DNA of 64,000 nt from Bradyrhizobium sp. RD5-C2. GTDB lineage: Bacteria; Pseudomonadota; Alphaproteobacteria; Rhizobiales; Xanthobacteraceae. Positions 61,836-64,000 of the stretch are shown here, piece after piece. The notes beneath the pieces are model-generated. The model was not told the origin of the DNA and made no database searches. It worked only from the letters and a program-made list of their open reading frames with translations. How positions within the stretch are numbered: the stretch's first letter is position 1; each line of letters begins with the position of its first letter. The DNA is taken from the NCBI RefSeq assembly GCF_019972155.1, contig NZ_BOVL01000008.1:171380-235379 (forward strand), in the 5' to 3' direction. A program made the translations under genes and the position numbers.

Positions 61836-63374
61836 GTGACACAAGTTTCACGACGCCGGTCCACGTTACAGATCCTGCTGCTTTCGGCGGGATTTTTCGT
61901 GCTGGTCGCAATCAGCGTGGCGTCCGTCCTGCTGGTCAACAAGGCACGCGAGGACAACGCCCTGGTGGTCCATACGGTCGAGGTCGAGAGCCAGGTCGCC
62001 AACCTGCTGCTTGACATCAGGCGCGCCGAGAGCGCGACCAGGGCCTATCTGCTGACATCCGCACCACAATACCTGTCCGAATATCAGGCCGCGGCGGCAG
62101 GACTCCCGGCCGCGCTCGGTCATCTCCAGATGATGACCGTCGACAATCCGACGCAGGTCGCCAATGCCGCGAAGCTGAAGGCCGCCGTCGAGCAGCGACT
62201 CGCCGAATTCGCCCTCGGCGTCGAGCGTGTCAAGAACAACGACGTCGCCACCAGCGTCGACATCCTGCGCAAGGGCACATCGACCGATGCGGTCGAGGCG
62301 ATCGCCCGGATCGGCCGCGACATGCGCGCCGAGGAGGATCGCCTGCTGGCGGCGCGCACCGCGACCGCGGACCGGACGCAGGTGCTCGCCTCCTCCGTCA
62401 CCATCGCCGGCTCCTGCATGGTGCTGGCGCTCGCCGCCCTCTCTCTCGTGCTGCTGCGGCAATCCTCGCGGGCGCGCGACGACGCCGAGGCCAGGCTGCG
62501 CGACAACTACGTCAATCTCGAAACCATCGTCGACGAGCGCACCGCCGACCTGCGCGAGGCCAACGAGGAAATCCAGCGCTTCGCCTATATCGTCAGCCAC
62601 GACCTGCGCTCGCCGCTGGTCAACATCATGGGCTTCACCAGCGAACTGGAGGAATTGCGCGGCGACATCTTCAGACGCATCGCCACGCTCAACCGCACCG
62701 CATTGCTGGCGCCGGCGATGGAAGATGCGACCGACGTGGCCGAGCCGGAGCTCGAAGGCTCCGACAAGCAGCTATCCGACGATTTCAACGAATCGCTCGG
62801 CTTCATCAAATCGTCGATCGCCAAGATGGACCGCCTGATCAGCGCCATCCTCAATCTCACCCGCGAGGGCCGCCGCGAGTTCAAGCCGGTGCGGATCGAT
62901 CTCCGCGAGCTGATCGACAGCATCGTCAAGACGGTCGCGCATCAGGCCGCCGAGGCCAATGCGACCGTCGAGATCGGCGCTTTGCCGAATATCGTCAGCG
63001 ACCGCCTCGCGCTGGAGCAGATATTCTCCAACCTGATCGACAATGCACTCAAATACCTCAAGGACGGCGTCCCCGGGGAGATCGCGATCGAGGGCCGCAC
63101 CAAGCTGGGCTTTGCGATCTTCGAAGTGACGGACAACGGCCGCGGCATCGATCCGAAGGACCACCAGCGCATCTTCGATCTGTTCCGCCGGGCCGGAACC
63201 CAGGACAAGCCCGGTCAGGGCATCGGGCTTGCCCATGTCCGCGCACTTGTGCGCAGACTGGGCGGCACCATGTCGGTAGCATCGGAACTTCACAACGGCA
63301 GCACGTTCACCATCACGCTGCCCATCAAATGGTCAGGCAAGAACTCAGGCAAGAACCGGGATAGGGAATCATGA
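61836..63374 (+). CDS. CHASE3-domain sensor histidine kinase
   Basis: A 512-residue inner-membrane kinase. Helix 1 (residues 10-35) and helix 2 (187-208) enclose a periplasmic CHASE3 domain (AESATRAYLLTSAPQYLSEY). A short coiled coil leads to the DHp domain with H255 in YIVSHDLRSPLVNIMGF. An unusual 38-residue loop (about 277-314) separates the two DHp helices. The ATPase has LEQIFSNLIDNALKYL (N box), VTDNGRGID (G1) and GQGIGLAHVRALV (G2). The start is GTG at 61836. Its end overlaps the first response-regulator gene by ATGA, and two receiver proteins follow, so this is a phosphorelay unit. Confidence 0.92.
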   Translation: MTQVSRRRSTLQILLLSAGFFVLVAISVASVLLVNKAREDNALVVHTVEVESQVANLLLDIRRAESATRAYLLTSAPQYLSEYQAAAAGLPAALGHLQMMTVDNPTQVANAAKLKAAVEQRLAEFALGVERVKNNDVATSVDILRKGTSTDAVEAIARIGRDMRAEEDRLLAARTATADRTQVLASSVTIAGSCMVLALAALSLVLLRQSSRARDDAEARLRDNYVNLETIVDERTADLREANEEIQRFAYIVSHDLRSPLVNIMGFTSELEELRGDIFRRIATLNRTALLAPAMEDATDVAEPELEGSDKQLSDDFNESLGFIKSSIAKMDRLISAILNLTREGRREFKPVRIDLRELIDSIVKTVAHQAAEANATVEIGALPNIVSDRLALEQIFSNLIDNALKYLKDGVPGEIAIEGRTKLGFAIFEVTDNGRGIDPKDHQRIFDLFRRAGTQDKPGQGIGLAHVRALVRRLGGTMSVASELHNGSTFTITLPIKWSGKNSGKNRDRES

Positions 63375-63811
63375 GCGATCCAGTCACCATCATCATGATC
63401 GAGGACGACGAGGGCCATGCCCGCCTGATTGAGCGGAATATCCGGCGCTCAGGTGTCAACAATGAGATCGTCCCGTTCACCAACGGTACAGAGGCCGTCA
63501 ACTACCTGTTCGGCAAGGATGGCAGCGCGGTCGAGCGCAAGAACCAGGCCCTGCTCATCCTGCTTGATCTCAATCTGCCTGACATGACCGGCATCGACAT
63601 TCTGAAGCGGGTCAAGGAGAACAAGCATCTCAAGGCGACGCCGGTGGTCGTGCTGACCACCACCGACGACTCCCAGGAGATCAAGCGTTGCTACGAACTC
63701 GGCTGCAACGTCTACATCACCAAGCCGGTGAACTACGAAAGCTTTGCCAACGCCATTCGCCAGCTTGGCCTGTTCTTTTCCGTGATTCAGGTGCCGCCAG
63801 CTTCAATATGA
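63371..63811 (+). CDS. Single-domain response regulator (Rcp1-like)
   Basis: A 146-residue receiver domain with no output domain. The acidic pair is in MIEDDEGHARL, the phosphorylated aspartate is D66 in LILLDLNLPDMTG, the Thr is in VVLTTTDD, and the lysine is K118 in YITKPVNYESF. The long loop between helix 2 and strand 3 (LFGKDGSAVERKNQ) is typical of the Rcp1/CheY-like group paired with phytochrome-type and CHASE3 kinases. Start and stop codons overlap with the kinase before it and the receiver gene after it. It probably relays phosphate between them. Confidence 0.93.
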   Translation: MSDPVTIIMIEDDEGHARLIERNIRRSGVNNEIVPFTNGTEAVNYLFGKDGSAVERKNQALLILLDLNLPDMTGIDILKRVKENKHLKATPVVVLTTTDDSQEIKRCYELGCNVYITKPVNYESFANAIRQLGLFFSVIQVPPASI

Positions 63812-64000
63812 CCAGCGCAACGCCGACACTGCTCTATATCGACGACGACGCGGCGCTGGCGCGCCTGGTCGAACGCGGGCTGACGCGCGCGGGCTACAAG
63901 GTCGTGCACGCCGCAAGCGGCCAGGACGGTCTCGACCGGCTCGCCCAGGGCGGCATCGACGTCGTCGCGCTCGACCAGTACATGCCCGGCCTCGACGGGC
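63808..64000 (+). CDS. Response-regulator receiver protein, cut by the window end
   Basis: The first 64 codons are present. LLYIDDDAALARLVERGL is the start of a receiver domain, and D56 in VVALDQYMPGLDG is the expected phosphorylation site. The ATG overlaps the stop of the preceding gene (ATGA). What follows outside the window is unknown; in related genomes such genes often continue into PAS and histidine-kinase domains, so this may be a hybrid kinase. Confidence 0.85.
   Translation, partial: MTSATPTLLYIDDDAALARLVERGLTRAGYKVVHAASGQDGLDRLAQGGIDVVALDQYMPGLDG

Noticed and set aside
1..64000. tRNA or rRNA genes, prophage, insertion sequences, toxin-antitoxin pairs or restriction systems
   Set aside because: None were recognised while reading the intergenic gaps and gene products; a tRNA scan was not possible here.

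Overview
The window is about 64 kb of GC-rich chromosomal DNA from an alphaproteobacterium, most likely Bradyrhizobium or a close relative in the Nitrobacteraceae/Bradyrhizobiaceae. The reasons are the gene content (a seven-gene nifS-sufBCDSTA cluster, DUF1236, DUF6502/DUF5666, an RNase E with a large insertion in its S1 domain), the codon use, and three kinds of intergenic palindrome of a type that recurs in these genomes. I see no rRNA, tRNA, CRISPR array, insertion sequence or phage gene. Most of the window is housekeeping DNA with a few accessory patches.

Layout. 1-3.5 kb: the 3' part of a DEAD-box helicase, a diguanylate cyclase and a TfoX-like protein with a histone-like tail. 3.6-10.6 kb (minus strand): the Fe-S assembly operon, cysteine desulfurase - sufB - sufC - sufD - sufS - sufT - sufA. 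11-16.7 kb: alpha/beta hydrolase, sugE and a glutathione transferase behind three palindromic operators, anmK, then divergent tyrS and an MFS transporter. 16.8-18.8 kb: an AraC regulator with an NTF2-like and a cupin protein; the NTF2-like gene seems to have lost its Tat signal through a one-base deletion. 18.9-27 kb: a secreted protein, a very large AsmA/YhdP-like envelope protein, a peroxiredoxin with a histone-H1-like head, and an M23 peptidase.

27-30.2 kb is the most unusual region. A DUF5666 protein and a DUF6502 protein form a minus-strand operon. They diverge from a small putative DNA-binding protein. A 56-bp two-operator promoter module upstream of that small gene is repeated, with identical internal spacing, upstream of a 76-residue membrane protein. 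The second copy leads straight into a surface-polysaccharide cluster (30.2-35.6 kb): a glycosyltransferase fused to an ABC-2 permease, its ATPase, a second glycosyltransferase and an O-antigen-ligase-like protein. An amino-acid-type binding protein and a long carbamoyltransferase follow.

39-47 kb (minus strand) has an EamA transporter, a 3-hydroxyisobutyrate-dehydrogenase-like enzyme, prfB with its programmed +1 frameshift, PBP1A and amidase AmiC. 47-57 kb has RNase E with a His-rich insertion, a DadA-like oxidase, DctA, an aminotransferase, a BepA-like M48 protease and a DsbA-like protein. 57-64 kb has an unknown protein, a DUF1236 protein, aroQ-accB-accC and a CHASE3 histidine kinase followed by two response regulators, the last cut by the window edge.

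All calls come from reading the sequence. No database search was run, so family names rest on recognised motifs and gene order.
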